Assembly: GCF_000378505.1 (NCBI RefSeq)
Contig: NZ_KB899989.1
Coordinates: forward strand, 296,481 to 360,480
Reading direction: 5' to 3'
Source: Modicisalibacter luteus DSM 23508
GTDB lineage: Bacteria; Pseudomonadota; Gammaproteobacteria; Pseudomonadales; Halomonadaceae
Length of the DNA stretch: 64,000 nt
In this document: one piece after another, positions 54,483-63,924 of the stretch
Layout: each line of letters starts with the position of its first letter
Numbering within the stretch: the stretch's first letter is position 1
Notes under the pieces: model-generated
Databases searched by the model: none
Told to the model about the DNA's origin: nothing
What the model saw: only the letters and a program-made list of their open reading frames with translations
Made by a program: the position numbers and the translations under genes

Positions 54483-55235
54483 ATGTTCGAGCCCCAATTT
54501 CCTCCATCGCCGGAAGCCACCTTCAACCTGGCCGCCGTCGGTCGCATCACCAGCGACTATCCCGACAAGTTCGGCATTCCCCGACAGCCAGGGCTGGTGC
54601 CTGCCGGCCGCGCTGTGCTGCACTTGCTGCCGCCCTATGACGACCCCCTCGCTGTCCGCGGCCTCGAGCAGGTGAGCCATCTATGGCTGACCTTCGTCTT
54701 CCATCGTAGCCCTGAACACTGGACGGCGCTGGTTCGCCCCCCTCGCTTAGGGGGCAATGCCAAAGTGGGTGTCTTCGCTACTCGCAGCACTCACCGCCCC
54801 AATCGCCTGGGACTGTCTCTGGTGGCCTTGGAGCGCATCGAGACCGACAAGGGTGTACGCCTGCACCTAAGGGGGCATGACCTGGTCGATGGCACACCGG
54901 TGCTGGACATCAAGCCCTACCTGCCTTGGGCGGAATCGCTTCCTGACGCGAAGTCCGGGTTCGCGCCGGACGCTCCACCCCGTCGTGAGGTGCGTTTCAC
55001 ACCGCGGGCATCGGCCATACTTGACGAGCGCGACGATGCTGGCTCGCTGCGCGAATTGATCTGCCAAGTTCTAGCCTTGGATCCACGCCCCGCCTATCGA
55101 CGCGGTGGCGAGTCACGTATTTACGGCGTGCCACTACGTGATGTCGACGTGCGCTTTCGCGCCTGCGATGACGACGTGATCGGCATCGTCATGGAGGTAA
55201 TGGACATCGTGCCGTTGTCTGCACCGCACCGCTGA
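54483..55235 (+). CDS. trmO: tRNA (N6-threonylcarbamoyladenosine37-N6)-methyltransferase TrmO
   Basis: The 250-residue enzyme methylates t6A37 to m6t6A in tRNA-Thr using SAM. The N-terminal TsaA-like domain has AAVGRITSDYPDKFGIPRQ, THRPNRLGLSLVALE and HDLVDGTPVLDIKPYLP; a C-terminal domain (about 165-250) completes the E. coli-type form. I chose the ATG at 54483. A CATAAT box (54471-54476) would start the transcript at or next to this ATG, possibly leaderless, with no ribosome-binding site. An upstream in-frame ATG at 54423 adds non-family residues. It is functionally linked to tsaB in the t6A pathway. Confidence 0.93.
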   Translation: MFEPQFPPSPEATFNLAAVGRITSDYPDKFGIPRQPGLVPAGRAVLHLLPPYDDPLAVRGLEQVSHLWLTFVFHRSPEHWTALVRPPRLGGNAKVGVFATRSTHRPNRLGLSLVALERIETDKGVRLHLRGHDLVDGTPVLDIKPYLPWAESLPDAKSGFAPDAPPRREVRFTPRASAILDERDDAGSLRELICQVLALDPRPAYRRGGESRIYGVPLRDVDVRFRACDDDVIGIVMEVMDIVPLSAPHR

Positions 55236-55246
55236 TCCGGTAGCCC

Positions 55247-55286
55247 CGACACAAAAGAGCGGCCCATGGGCCGCTCTTTTGTGTCG
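55247..55286. terminator. Bidirectional terminator, 40-base perfect palindrome
   Basis: Two perfect 20-base arms (55247-55266 and 55267-55286) form a hairpin with A-run and T-run flanks (AAAAGAGCGGCCC/GGGCCGCTCTTTT). It lies between the convergent trmO and purC genes and should end transcription both ways. Confidence 0.92.
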
Positions 55287-55299
55287 AAATGCGCGTTTT

Positions 55300-56013
55300 T
55301 CAGTCGAAAACGATGCCCAGACGACGCCCGACTTCTTCATAGGCCTCGATCACGCCACCGAGCCCTTGGCGGAAACGGTCTTTATCGAGTTTTTCCCGGG
55401 TCTTCTCGTCCCACAGGCGACAGCCATCCGGAGAGAACTCATCACCCAATACGATCTCGCCATTGAACATGCCGAACTCGAGCTTGTAGTCGACCAACAG
55501 CATACCGCCGTCGAGGAACAATTGCTTGAGCACGTCGTTGACCTGGAAGGTCAACGCCTTCATTCGCGCCAACTGTTCCGGCGTTGCCCACCCGAAGGTC
55601 TCGGCCAGCGACTCGTTGATCATCGGGTCGCCCTTTTCGTCATTCTTGAGGAACAGCTCGAAGGTCGGCGGATTGAGCGTCATGCCTTCTTCCACCCCCA
55701 GACGACGCACCAGGCCGCCTGCAGCCAGATTACGCACCACGCATTCCACCGGAATCATGTCCAGCTTCTTGACCACGCACTCGGTGTCGGAAAGCAGGCC
55801 GTCGAAATGGGTGGGTATCCCGGCCGCTTCCAGCTTGCCCATGATGAAGGCGTTGAATTTGTTGTTGACCATGCCCTTGCGCGCCAAGGCTTCCTTCTTC
55901 TTGCCGTCGAAGGCGCTGGTGTCGTCGCGGAAGTGCAGGATCAGGCGGTCCGGGTCGTCGGTGCGATAGACGGATTTGGCCTTGCCGGCGTAAAGCTCGT
56001 CACGTTTTTCCAT
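55300..56013 (-). CDS. purC: Phosphoribosylaminoimidazole-succinocarboxamide synthase
   Basis: The 237-residue enzyme of purine synthesis joins CAIR and aspartate with ATP. Conserved segments are [44 protein letters not shown] and [20 protein letters not shown]. Length is typical (237 in E. coli). The ATG at 56013 is used; a TTG three codons earlier is possible, as GGAG lies 11 bases upstream of the ATG. It ends at a bidirectional terminator. Confidence 0.97.
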   Translation of the reverse strand: MEKRDELYAGKAKSVYRTDDPDRLILHFRDDTSAFDGKKKEALARKGMVNNKFNAFIMGKLEAAGIPTHFDGLLSDTECVVKKLDMIPVECVVRNLAAGGLVRRLGVEEGMTLNPPTFELFLKNDEKGDPMINESLAETFGWATPEQLARMKALTFQVNDVLKQLFLDGGMLLVDYKLEFGMFNGEIVLGDEFSPDGCRLWDEKTREKLDKDRFRQGLGGVIEAYEEVGRRLGIVFD

Positions 56014-56120
56014 GGGAGGCAATCTCCGAATGCATCTTGAAATGGGCCGAGAGGGTCGAGGCCGCTACAGGCTCACTGGAACGGCACGGATTGAGTGTGA
56101 AAAACGTTACTGCATACAGC

Positions 56121-56942
56121 TTAGGCGACCTCTTGCCAATCGAAGCCGTGATCCTGCGCGGCAATCAGCAAGCGCGACTCGTCGCCGTCGAGCAGAGGCG
56201 TCAATGCTTCCCAGGCCAGCTCGGGGCGGTTGTTCTGTTCTGACAGGTGCGAGCAGACGATACGCTGCAGGCGATCCAGCCCCAGCCGCTGCAGCAGGGC
56301 CTGGGCCTGGGCATTGGCCAGATGCCCCCAGTTGCCGCCGACGCGCCGCTTGAGACTTGGAGGGTAGGGCCCCTCGGCCAGCATGCGCGGATCGTGATTG
56401 CACTCCAGGATCAGCGCATCACAGCCCTTGAAGGCATCGACGACATGCTCGGTGGGAAACCCCAGGTCGGTCAGCACGCCCAATTGCCGGCCATGTGCAT
56501 GAAAGCGGAACTGGATCGGCTCGCGTGCATCGTGGGGTACGGTGATCGGATCGATTTCCAGCCCCGCAATAGCGAAACGTGCATGTGGCGTCAACAGGTG
56601 ATGCTGCGGCACCTTACCCAGCCGTTTCGATAACCAAGTGCCGGCACTCAAATAGATCGGCAAGCCATGGCGACGTGCGAGCGCCCCGACACCTGAAATA
56701 TGATCGCCATGCTCATGGGTGACGAGCACCGCTGAGAGCTGTTTCGCATGCAGACCGAAGCGCGCCAGCCGTTTCTCGGTTTCACGCAGCCCGAAGCCGC
56801 AATCGACCAGCACATGGGTCTCGCCGTCGCTGACCAACGTGGCGTTGCCCTTGCTGCCACTGCCAAGTGAGGCAAAGCGCAACCCCGCACCGGCCGGTAC
56901 GGCAGGAGCGTTCACCGCACTCTTCTGGCGAAGCTCGGCCAT
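56121..56942 (-). CDS. MBL-fold metallo-hydrolase (YycJ/WalJ-like)
   Basis: The 273-residue metallo-beta-lactamase-fold protein has the metal motif VTHEHGDHISGVG (HxHxDH), FASLGSGSKGNATLV at the N-terminus and SHLSEQNNRPELAW near the end. The SGSKGN and SHLSxxN motifs are typical of the YycJ/WalJ group, some members of which show 5'-3' exonuclease activity. Its function here is unknown. Its ATG overlaps the bamC stop by one base (TGATG), so it is coupled to bamC. It lies between bamC and purC in the order conserved in Pseudomonas relatives. Confidence 0.9.
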   Translation of the reverse strand: MAELRQKSAVNAPAVPAGAGLRFASLGSGSKGNATLVSDGETHVLVDCGFGLRETEKRLARFGLHAKQLSAVLVTHEHGDHISGVGALARRHGLPIYLSAGTWLSKRLGKVPQHHLLTPHARFAIAGLEIDPITVPHDAREPIQFRFHAHGRQLGVLTDLGFPTEHVVDAFKGCDALILECNHDPRMLAEGPYPPSLKRRVGGNWGHLANAQAQALLQRLGLDRLQRIVCSHLSEQNNRPELAWEALTPLLDGDESRLLIAAQDHGFDWQEVA

Positions 56943-57916
56943 CAGCGCAGGGCCGTTGCCAAGGCATCGAGCAGCTCGCGGGCTTCACCGCTGCTCAGCG
57001 GCTCACCATCGGCCGGCGCGACATTGACCCGAGTCGATTCCGGCCCGGCTGACTCGACCTGCAAGCGATAACGGCGCACCGGCGCATCCCCTTCGAAGAA
57101 GCCAAGGAAACCACCCCGGTCAGCGTTGCGCGGTGCATAATCGACCAGCAATTCCCCGGTGCTGCGGTTCTGGTCGACTAGCTGACGCGTCTCACTGTCG
57201 AAGCTGTTCTCGAGCTGGTAATGCAGCTCCGACCAGGCCCGATCAAAGCCCAACGAGAGCAGTAAATACCACTCGCCGGCCTGGTTCTCGAGGCGCACAC
57301 GATCATTGCGAGACAGGGTCTGGGCCGCCAGCGATACGCTCTGGTCCTGAGCGCCCATGGACGTCAGGTAACCGTTCAGCGCCGTCAGGCACTGGTCATA
57401 AGCCGAGGCTGCCCCGGCGGAGGCCGCAAGATTTTCGCAGCGCACTTCACTGGTATTGCCACGCAGCCCCTGACGTACGCGAAGTACGGCCTGGTCGGTC
57501 TCGATCCGCCCATTGGCAGGATCTAGGGTCGTCACTTCCAAACCACGCTGCTCGACGAAACCTTGCAGGCGAGGCCAGACGCTGGCAGGCGCTGCATTGA
57601 CCAGCAACCAGCGATCCGCCCCGGCTTCACGCATCTCGACGAAAGCCTCTTCGCCTTGCCGGCTAGCCGCCAACGGCTGGGGGCGCGGCGCATCAAACTC
57701 TTCGCTCGAGGCGAGGAAGTCACTGTTGGCGCGCGGCACCGGCATGGCATCCTGATAGCGACCGGGCTGGCGAGACTCGGGCAAGTTGAGCGGCTCGGTC
57801 ATGCGAGCGTTACGGTACTCTTCGTTACGATCGTAGTAGTAACCGTCTCGCGCACAACCACTCGCCAGCAGGGCAACGACGACGGTCAGCGGTATCAACT
57901 TGGAGGCGGGGTTCAT
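56942..57916 (-). CDS. bamC: Outer membrane protein assembly lipoprotein BamC
   Basis: The 324-residue lipoprotein has a signal peptide with lipobox LLASGC (Cys21). A flexible N-terminal region that in E. coli contacts BamD (about 22-85) follows, then two helix-grip domains (LLVNAAPASVWPRLQGFVEQ and LLLSLGFDRAWSELHYQLE). BamC is part of the BAM complex that inserts beta-barrel proteins. The start MNPASKLIPLTVV at 57916 follows GAAGGT. It is downstream of dapA, a conserved pair, with 82 bases between. Confidence 0.95.
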   Translation of the reverse strand: MNPASKLIPLTVVVALLASGCARDGYYYDRNEEYRNARMTEPLNLPESRQPGRYQDAMPVPRANSDFLASSEEFDAPRPQPLAASRQGEEAFVEMREAGADRWLLVNAAPASVWPRLQGFVEQRGLEVTTLDPANGRIETDQAVLRVRQGLRGNTSEVRCENLAASAGAASAYDQCLTALNGYLTSMGAQDQSVSLAAQTLSRNDRVRLENQAGEWYLLLSLGFDRAWSELHYQLENSFDSETRQLVDQNRSTGELLVDYAPRNADRGGFLGFFEGDAPVRRYRLQVESAGPESTRVNVAPADGEPLSSGEARELLDALATALR

Positions 57917-57998
57917 GCATCTACCTTCTCTTGTACGTGCAAACCGGCACGGATCGGCCGTGAGCCGACTCCGGTCACGGCATCGCTGCAACGTTGGG

Positions 57999-58883
57999 TC
58001 AATCGTTCAGTACGCCAGCGAGCTGCAGCGCTTCTTCGACAGTGGTGTGATACTTGTCGGACAGCCAGGTCATGGGGAGACGAATACCCTGCTCGGCGTA
58101 GCCCATGCGGTGCAGCGCCCACTTCACCGGGATCGGATTGGCTTCGACGCCCAGCCCCGAATGCAGCGGTAGCAGTCGCGTGTTGATCTGATGCGCCCGG
58201 TCGCCATCGCCGGAAACAGCAGCTTCGCAAAGTTCGTGCATTAGACGCGGCGCAACGTTGGCAGTGACCGAGATGTCGCCGTGGCCACCCATCAACATGA
58301 AATCGCAGGCGGTGCCGTCGTCACCGGAGTACAGGGCGAAGCCCGACCCCTTGAGGCGATCGACCAGCTCTTCGGCGCGCTCCAGGTTACCGGTGGCGTC
58401 CTTGAGCCCGACGATGTTGTCGAGTTCGGCAAGGCGGAATACGGTCTCGTTGTAGAGATCCGAACAGGTCCGACCCGGCACGTTGTACAGAATTACCGGC
58501 AGGTTGGCGCCTTCGGCCACAGCCTTGAAATGCTGATACAGGCCTTCCTGGGTCGGCTTGTTGTAGTAGGGGCAAACGGATAGACAATAGTCGGCGCCCA
58601 CTTCCTTGGCGTAGCGTGCCAGCTCTACCGCCTCGGAGGTAGCGTTGGCTCCGGTGCCGGCAATGACCGGGATGCGTCCGCGCACTTCTTCGACCACGGT
58701 GCGGATGACATCGAAATGTTCGGCAAACGACATGGTGGTGGGCTCGCCGGTGGTGCCGGCAGCGACGATGGCATCGGTGCCATTGTCGAGGTGAAAATTC
58801 ACCAGGCGACGCAGCGCCTCCCAATCGATCTCACCCGTGACTTTCATTGGGGTCGCCAGCGCGACGATGCTGCCTGTGATCAT
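57999..58883 (-). CDS. dapA: 4-hydroxy-tetrahydrodipicolinate synthase
   Basis: The 294-residue TIM-barrel enzyme condenses pyruvate and aspartate semialdehyde in lysine and diaminopimelate synthesis. Active-site residues sit at E. coli positions: Thr44 ([10 protein letters not shown]), Tyr133 and Arg138 (ILYNVPGRT) and Schiff-base Lys161 (GLKDATGN). The ATG at 58883 has AGGAG about 12 bases upstream. It leads a minus-strand group dapA-bamC-MBL-purC. Confidence 0.98.
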   Translation of the reverse strand: MITGSIVALATPMKVTGEIDWEALRRLVNFHLDNGTDAIVAAGTTGEPTTMSFAEHFDVIRTVVEEVRGRIPVIAGTGANATSEAVELARYAKEVGADYCLSVCPYYNKPTQEGLYQHFKAVAEGANLPVILYNVPGRTCSDLYNETVFRLAELDNIVGLKDATGNLERAEELVDRLKGSGFALYSGDDGTACDFMLMGGHGDISVTANVAPRLMHELCEAAVSGDGDRAHQINTRLLPLHSGLGVEANPIPVKWALHRMGYAEQGIRLPMTWLSDKYHTTVEEALQLAGVLND

Positions 58884-59110
58884 CCTGCGATGCTCCTGTG
58901 AATCCGGCTCTGACCGGGCTGCCCCGGGCCCCTGATGGCCGTCGGCCTACTCGACTCGTACGTAACGCGACGGTGCCTTGCACCTCGCCACGATGATTCT
59001 GTTCAGCCTATCGGAAACCGGTCGACACGACCGATACATGGCCAGGTGGCCAATGGTACTCAGACGACGAAAGCGTGTACAGGTTCAGGGCCTGGCATGA
59101 ACGCAGAGAC

Positions 59111-59139
59111 TTTACAGTCTGACTGCGCTTGCGTGTAAT
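59111..59139 (+). promoter_or_regulatory. Predicted bcp promoter
   Basis: TTTACA (59111-59116), a 17-base spacer and TGTAAT (59134-59139), with an expected start near 59146, 28 bases before the bcp ATG. Confidence 0.6.
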
Positions 59140-59173
59140 CGTGACCTCTCGTCACGACAAAAGGAAACGTTCC

Positions 59174-59650
59174 ATGAGCGTCAATGTCGGCCAACCGGTC
59201 CCCGACTTCACTGCCCAAGCCACCAGCGATACCACCGTGACCCTGTCTGCCCTGCGCGGCAAGCAGGTAGTGATCTATTTCTACCCGAAGGACAGTACGC
59301 CGGGCTGCACCACGGAAGGCGGCGACTTCCGGGATAACATGGCTGACTTCGAGGCAGCCAACACGGTTGTGTTCGGCGTATCTCGCGATGGTCTGCGTGC
59401 CCACGAAAACTTCAAGGCCAAGCAGGACTTCAACTTCGAGCTGATTTCGGACAAGGAGGAGGCGCTATGCCACCTTTTCGATGTCATCAAGCTCAAAAAG
59501 ATGTACGGCAAGGAACATCTCGGCGTCGAGCGCAGCACCTTCCTGATCGACCGGGAGGGCAAACTGGCCCGCGAATGGCGCAAGGTCAAGGTTCCCGGCC
59601 ACGTCGGAGAGGTACTCGCTGCGGCTCGGGAGATCAACGCTGCCGCCTGA
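59174..59650 (+). CDS. bcp: Thioredoxin-dependent peroxiredoxin, Bcp/PrxQ family
   Basis: The 158-residue cytoplasmic peroxidase reduces H2O2 and organic peroxides. The peroxidatic Cys45 sits in DSTPGCTTEGGDFRD. The usual resolving Cys five residues later is Gly50, so this is not the E. coli-type atypical 2-Cys form. Another Cys99 lies in EEALCHLFD, a position also Cys in E. coli Bcp. Resolution may use Cys99 or an external thiol. The start MSVNVGQPVPDF at 59174 follows AAAGGAAA. It diverges from dapA and converges on the permease gene. Confidence 0.93.
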   Translation: MSVNVGQPVPDFTAQATSDTTVTLSALRGKQVVIYFYPKDSTPGCTTEGGDFRDNMADFEAANTVVFGVSRDGLRAHENFKAKQDFNFELISDKEEALCHLFDVIKLKKMYGKEHLGVERSTFLIDREGKLAREWRKVKVPGHVGEVLAAAREINAAA

Positions 59651-59653
59651 GAC

Positions 59654-60757
59654 TCACTTCTGCAAACCAACCTTCGGCGATACCGCCTCCTGGTCCCGCT
59701 TCGCTACGCTACGGGGCCAGGCCTGGACCAGCGCCTTAAGCAGGGTGGCCAGCGGAATCGCGAAGAATACGCCCCAGAACCCCCATATCCCGCCGAAGAA
59801 CAGCACGGCGAGAATGATCGACACCGGATGCAGGTTGACCGCCTCCGAGAACAGGATGGGCACCAGCACGTTGCCATCCAGGGCCTGTAACACCCCATAG
59901 GCAATCAACACGTAGGCAAACTCCTCGCCAATGCCGAACTGGAAGCCGGCCACCGCCGCTACCGGCACCGTGGCCACCGCGGCGCCGATATAGGGCACCA
60001 ACACTGACAACCCGACCGCCAAGCCCAGCAACGCAGAATACTGCAGGCCAAAGAACCAGAACGTCACATAGGCGGTAGTGCCAACGATGAAGATTTCGAT
60101 CACCTTGCCGCGCACATAGTTGGCGATCTGATCGTCCATCTCGTTCCACACGCGCGTCATCAGCGTTCGCTTGGTGGGCAACAGTGACAGCATAAAGCGG
60201 GTTAGTGTTTCGCGATCCTTGAGCAGGAAGAACACCAGGATCGGCACCAGCACCAGATAGATGATCAACCCAAGCAGGTTGCCCAGCGAGGCCAGCGATA
60301 ACGTCAGCGCCCGCTGCCCCAGCTGGGTAATTTCACGCCCTGCCGTGGCGATCCAGTCCTGGATCTGATCCGGGGTGATCAGCGTCGGGTAACGAGCCTG
60401 CAGTTCATCCAGCCACAGTTGCACACTGGCGAACATGCTGGGAATCTGCTGGATCAGGTCGACGGTCTGGTTCCAGACCAGCGGCATCACGATCAGCGCC
60501 AACGCCAGCAGCGTACCCAGGAACACCAGAAACACCAGCAGTACCGAAAGCAGGCGCGGCAAACCGAGCCGCTCGAGCCAGGCCACCACCCCCTGTAGCA
60601 GGAAGGCAATGACCAGAGCGGTGAAGAACGGGGCCAGCATCTTGCCCAGCCAGATTACGGCGGCGAAGCCGAGCACCAACACCAGCAGTAGCACTACCGC
60701 CTCCTCGTCGGAGAAGTAGCGCTCGACCCAGCCCCTCAGGACATCTCTCATCGTCAT
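59654..60757 (-). CDS. perM: AI-2E family transporter (PerM-like permease)
   Basis: The 367-residue inner-membrane protein has about eight transmembrane helices of the UPF0118/AI-2E exporter family. Typical segments are LGLSVLVPYIGAAVATVP, YVLIAYGVLQALDGNVLVPILFSEAVNLHPVSI (in part) and GFWGVFFAIPLATLLKALV. The substrate is unproven; some relatives export AI-2, others exchange Na+ and H+. Its start overlaps the TusA-like gene by four bases, so the two are coupled. This pair near bepA and bcp is conserved in related gammaproteobacteria. Confidence 0.9.
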   Translation of the reverse strand: MTMRDVLRGWVERYFSDEEAVVLLLVLVLGFAAVIWLGKMLAPFFTALVIAFLLQGVVAWLERLGLPRLLSVLLVFLVFLGTLLALALIVMPLVWNQTVDLIQQIPSMFASVQLWLDELQARYPTLITPDQIQDWIATAGREITQLGQRALTLSLASLGNLLGLIIYLVLVPILVFFLLKDRETLTRFMLSLLPTKRTLMTRVWNEMDDQIANYVRGKVIEIFIVGTTAYVTFWFFGLQYSALLGLAVGLSVLVPYIGAAVATVPVAAVAGFQFGIGEEFAYVLIAYGVLQALDGNVLVPILFSEAVNLHPVSIILAVLFFGGIWGFWGVFFAIPLATLLKALVQAWPRSVAKRDQEAVSPKVGLQK

Positions 60758-60999
60758 GCAACGATACCGCCCTTGCGTATCCAGTAGTGAAACTCATCAT
60801 CGATCTCCTCGCGGGACACCAGCTCGAAATCGCTCTGATCGATGAACGTCTCGAAATCCCGCCAAGAACCGGGATCGGTCGCCAGCACATGCAACAATTC
60901 GCCTTCCTCGAGGCGTGACAAGGCTTGCTTGGTCTTGAGCAAAGGTAGCGGGCAGTGCAGGCCGCGCGCATCGAGTACATCGTCGGGTTGCAGGGCCAT
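60754..60999 (-). CDS. TusA-family sulfurtransferase-like protein
   Basis: The 81-residue protein has the TusA motif LDARGLHCPLPLLKTKQAL with Cys16 in CPxP and a C-terminal EFHYWIRKGG. TusA-like proteins carry persulfide sulfur for thiouridine or cofactor synthesis. Small TusA-fold proteins next to a membrane permease are often annotated YedF or SirA-like. The stop overlaps the perM start (ATGA). It diverges from bepA. Confidence 0.92.
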   Translation of the reverse strand: MALQPDDVLDARGLHCPLPLLKTKQALSRLEEGELLHVLATDPGSWRDFETFIDQSDFELVSREEIDDEFHYWIRKGGIVA

Positions 61000-61127
61000 G
61001 CCACCTCCCGTGAAAATGGTTTGAGACGCGTCGATTTAAAGGCACTTTTTCCTACGAATCAATGTCGGAGCCTAGGGCCTGATGACGTTTCTTCGTAGTC
61101 TCTAGCGTGTTTCCAACGAGGATGGCC

Positions 61128-62573
61128 ATGCTGCGTACCCTGAAATACTGCCTGACGATCGGCGCCCTGGCACTCGTCCCTTGTGCCATGCCAGTCGCGG
61201 CCGACGATTATGGCCTGCCCTCGCTGGGCAGTGGTGCAGGCAGCGTATCCGGCAGCGAGGAACATCGCCTGGGGCGCGCCTGGCTGCGTCAGTTCCGCGC
61301 CCAGACCGATACCTGGCAGGACCCGATCGCCCAGACCTACGTGGAATCGCTGGTCGAGCGACTTTTGCCATACAGCGACCTCGGCGATATCCGTATCGTC
61401 ACCACACTGGTCGACAGCCGCCTGCTCAACGCCTTTGCCGTGCCCGGTGGTGTCGTCGGGGTAAATGCCGGTCTGTTTGCTTTCGCCGACAGCGAGGACG
61501 CTTTCGCCTCGGTGCTCGCCCACGAACTGGGCCACCTCTCGCAGCGCCACTACTCGCGTCGCATGGAGCGCGTCGAGGAAACCCAATTGCCGACCATGGC
61601 AGCCATGCTCGCCGGCATGGTGATCGCCGCCGGGGGTGGCGGCAATGCCGGCCTGGCGGCAATGATGGGCTCGCAGGCCGCCTTCATTCAGGACCAGCTT
61701 GCCTACTCTCGGCGCTTCGAACAGGAAGCCGACCGGGTCGGCCTGGAAGCCATGACCCAGGCCGGCTTCGACCCCCAGGCCATGCCCGCCATGTTCCGCG
61801 CCATGCAGCGCCTGACCAGTCTACAGGGGGGCAACCCGCCCGAGTTCCTGCTGACCCACCCGGTCACCGAATCGCGTATCAGCGATACCCAGAGTCGCGC
61901 CGATCAGCTGCCCTCCTCCACCCCCCGCGACAGCGACCCGGCCTATTCGCTGATTCGCGCCCGCGCCCTGCTGGAACTCAATGGCGACAACCCTACCCAG
62001 GCCATGGCCCAGCTTCGCCAGGACACCCCACCTGCCAGTGCCGAGCGGTATCTAGAGGCACTGATCGCCGCCCACCAGGAGCGCACCGACGAGGCCCTCG
62101 CTTCCCTCGACGCTCTGGCCCGCGAGCTGCCCGACCTTTCGCTGATCCCAGCGACTGCTGCCGAAATTGCTCTGGATGCCGGCCGCCGCGACGTAGCCCT
62201 GAGCCGCGCCGAACGTATTCTACGCCTGTCGCCGAGCTACTTCCCCGCCCGCCTGCTACGTGCCGAGATCCTGCTTCAGCAATCACCTGGCGACGCCTTC
62301 AACGCGCTGCGCCAGCTCAGCCAGCAGTATCCCGAGACCCCACAAGTCTTCGCTCTGCTTGCTGAGGCGGCCGGCCGAAGCGGTCATGAAACTTGGGGGC
62401 ATCTGGCGCGCGCCGAGACCTTGCAACTGACCGGGCATATCGACCGCGCCATCAAACAGCTAGATGTGGCCGAGGACGTTGCCAAACGCAACGGCGACTT
62501 CAACATGGCGAGCCGGATCCGCCAGCGCCGGGAGGACTACATGGACTATCGCGAGACCCTACAGAAGTTCTAG
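61128..62573 (+). CDS. bepA: M48-family periplasmic metalloprotease/chaperone BepA
   Basis: The 481-residue protein has an N-terminal signal peptide (LKYCLTIGALALVPCAMPVAA), an M48 zinc protease domain with SVLAHELGHLSQRHY (HELGH at 132-136) and a third zinc ligand in EQEADRVG. A C-terminal TPR region spans about 260-481. BepA (YfgC) promotes assembly or removal of LptD and other barrel proteins in the periplasm, complementing the BAM gene nearby. I chose the ATG at 61128, with GAGG 6 bases upstream. In-frame starts at 61122 and 61107 lack this spacing. Confidence 0.95.
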   Translation: MLRTLKYCLTIGALALVPCAMPVAADDYGLPSLGSGAGSVSGSEEHRLGRAWLRQFRAQTDTWQDPIAQTYVESLVERLLPYSDLGDIRIVTTLVDSRLLNAFAVPGGVVGVNAGLFAFADSEDAFASVLAHELGHLSQRHYSRRMERVEETQLPTMAAMLAGMVIAAGGGGNAGLAAMMGSQAAFIQDQLAYSRRFEQEADRVGLEAMTQAGFDPQAMPAMFRAMQRLTSLQGGNPPEFLLTHPVTESRISDTQSRADQLPSSTPRDSDPAYSLIRARALLELNGDNPTQAMAQLRQDTPPASAERYLEALIAAHQERTDEALASLDALARELPDLSLIPATAAEIALDAGRRDVALSRAERILRLSPSYFPARLLRAEILLQQSPGDAFNALRQLSQQYPETPQVFALLAEAAGRSGHETWGHLARAETLQLTGHIDRAIKQLDVAEDVAKRNGDFNMASRIRQRREDYMDYRETLQKF

Positions 62574-62614
62574 TGACAGGGCACTCAGCAGAGGATGTAC
62601 TCGGCAAAAGAACG

Positions 62615-62647
62615 CACAGGCCCGCCGGTACTGTCGGCGGGCCTGTG
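62615..62647 (-). terminator. Terminator of nadA, possibly bidirectional
   Basis: CACAGGCCCGCCG and CGGCGGGCCTGTG form a perfect 13-bp stem with a 7-base loop. On the minus strand TTCTTTT follows shortly, fitting nadA termination. It also lies 41 bases after the convergent bepA. Confidence 0.75.
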
Positions 62648-62678
62648 CCCCAATGCCTTGTCGACTTCAAACCACCGC

Positions 62679-63707
62679 TTAGCGCTTGAAGTTGAGCATG
62701 CGCTCCAAGGGCTTGAGGGCACGAAGGCGCAGATCGGCATCGACGAAAACTTCGCCGCTGCCATCGCGTAGCGCGTCGGCCAGGTTGTCGAGGGCATTCA
62801 TCGCCATCCACGGACAGTGGGCGCAACTCTTGCAGGTCGCACCGTTGCCGGCGGTCGGCGCCTCGAACAGTGTCTTTTCGGGTACCGCCTGCTGCATCTT
62901 GAAGAAGATGCCGCGATCGGTGGCGACGATCAGGCGCTGCTGGGGCAGATCACGGGCGGCACCGATCAGCTGCGAGGTGGAACCAACTGCATCAGCGATC
63001 TCGACCACGCTGGCCGGCGACTCAGGGTGAACCAGTACGGCAGCATCCGGATACATCGCCTTGAGATCCTGAATGCCCTTGGCCTTGAACTCATCGTGAA
63101 CGATGCAGGCGCCATCCCACAGCAGCATGTCGGCGCCGGTCTTCTGCTGGATATAGCCGCCCAGGTGCTTGTCCGGGGCCCACAGGATTTTCTCGCCCTT
63201 GGCATGCAGATGCTCGATCACATCCACCGCGATCGAAGACGTCACCACCCAGTCGGCGCGTGCCTTCACCGCCGCCGAGGTATTGGCGTAGACCACTACG
63301 GTACGGTCAGGGTGGGCATCACAGAACGCACTGAACTCATCTGCCGGACAGCCGATATCCAGCGAGCAGGTCGCCTCCAGCGTAGGCATCAGCACACGCT
63401 TCTCGGGCGACAGGATCTTGGCCGTCTCGCCCATGAAGCGCACGCCAGCCACAACCAGGGTGGACGCTTCGTGACGGGCACCGAAGCGGGCCATCTCCAG
63501 GGAGTCCGCCACGCAACCGCCGGTCTCCTCGGCGAGGTGCTGGATGGCGTCATCGGTGTAATAGTGGGCGACGAGCACCGCGTTGCGCGACTTCAGCAGC
63601 CGTTTGATCTCGTCGACGCGCGCTTCATCCTCGGCGGGAATTCGCGTGGGGCAGTAGGCGCGGGCCAGGTGCTCACGCACCAGGGCGCGGGGTGTCATGG
63701 TCGTCAT
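62679..63707 (-). CDS. nadA: Quinolinate synthase
   Basis: The 342-residue [4Fe-4S] enzyme condenses iminoaspartate and dihydroxyacetone phosphate to quinolinate. Elements are [18 protein letters not shown], cluster cysteines in [16 protein letters not shown] and the C-terminal [14 protein letters not shown], and HPESPASVV. Family length is about 347. The start [15 protein letters not shown] at 63707 is the best fit, although no strong ribosome-binding site is visible; the ATG three codons later is also possible. It supplies NadC, whose gene lies 10 kb away in this window. Confidence 0.95.
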   Translation of the reverse strand: MTTMTPRALVREHLARAYCPTRIPAEDEARVDEIKRLLKSRNAVLVAHYYTDDAIQHLAEETGGCVADSLEMARFGARHEASTLVVAGVRFMGETAKILSPEKRVLMPTLEATCSLDIGCPADEFSAFCDAHPDRTVVVYANTSAAVKARADWVVTSSIAVDVIEHLHAKGEKILWAPDKHLGGYIQQKTGADMLLWDGACIVHDEFKAKGIQDLKAMYPDAAVLVHPESPASVVEIADAVGSTSQLIGAARDLPQQRLIVATDRGIFFKMQQAVPEKTLFEAPTAGNGATCKSCAHCPWMAMNALDNLADALRDGSGEVFVDADLRLRALKPLERMLNFKR

Positions 63708-63880
63708 CGTGTCTACCACTGTGACTGGCAGGGGCTCCCCCTGCGTTACAGAAGCGCCGGAGCCGACCGTCTTCGTACTCTCGACGCACCTGCCGGGATG
63801 GTACTGCGCCTGCGACGCCTTTCCCAGCCCCGGATAGTGTCTTGGACATCGGCAACTCGGCAACATTCCAAGACATACAT

Positions 63881-63915
63881 AAAAATGCCCTCGCATCCAG
63901 AGGATACGAGGGCAT
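63881..63915 (-). terminator. Rho-independent terminator of tRNA-Lys
   Basis: On the minus strand ATGCCCTCGTATCC, TCT and GGATGCGAGGGCAT pair over 14 positions, including one G-U, and are followed by five T residues. It begins 9 bases after the tRNA 3' end. Confidence 0.88.
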
Positions 63916-63924
63916 CAAGAAGCA

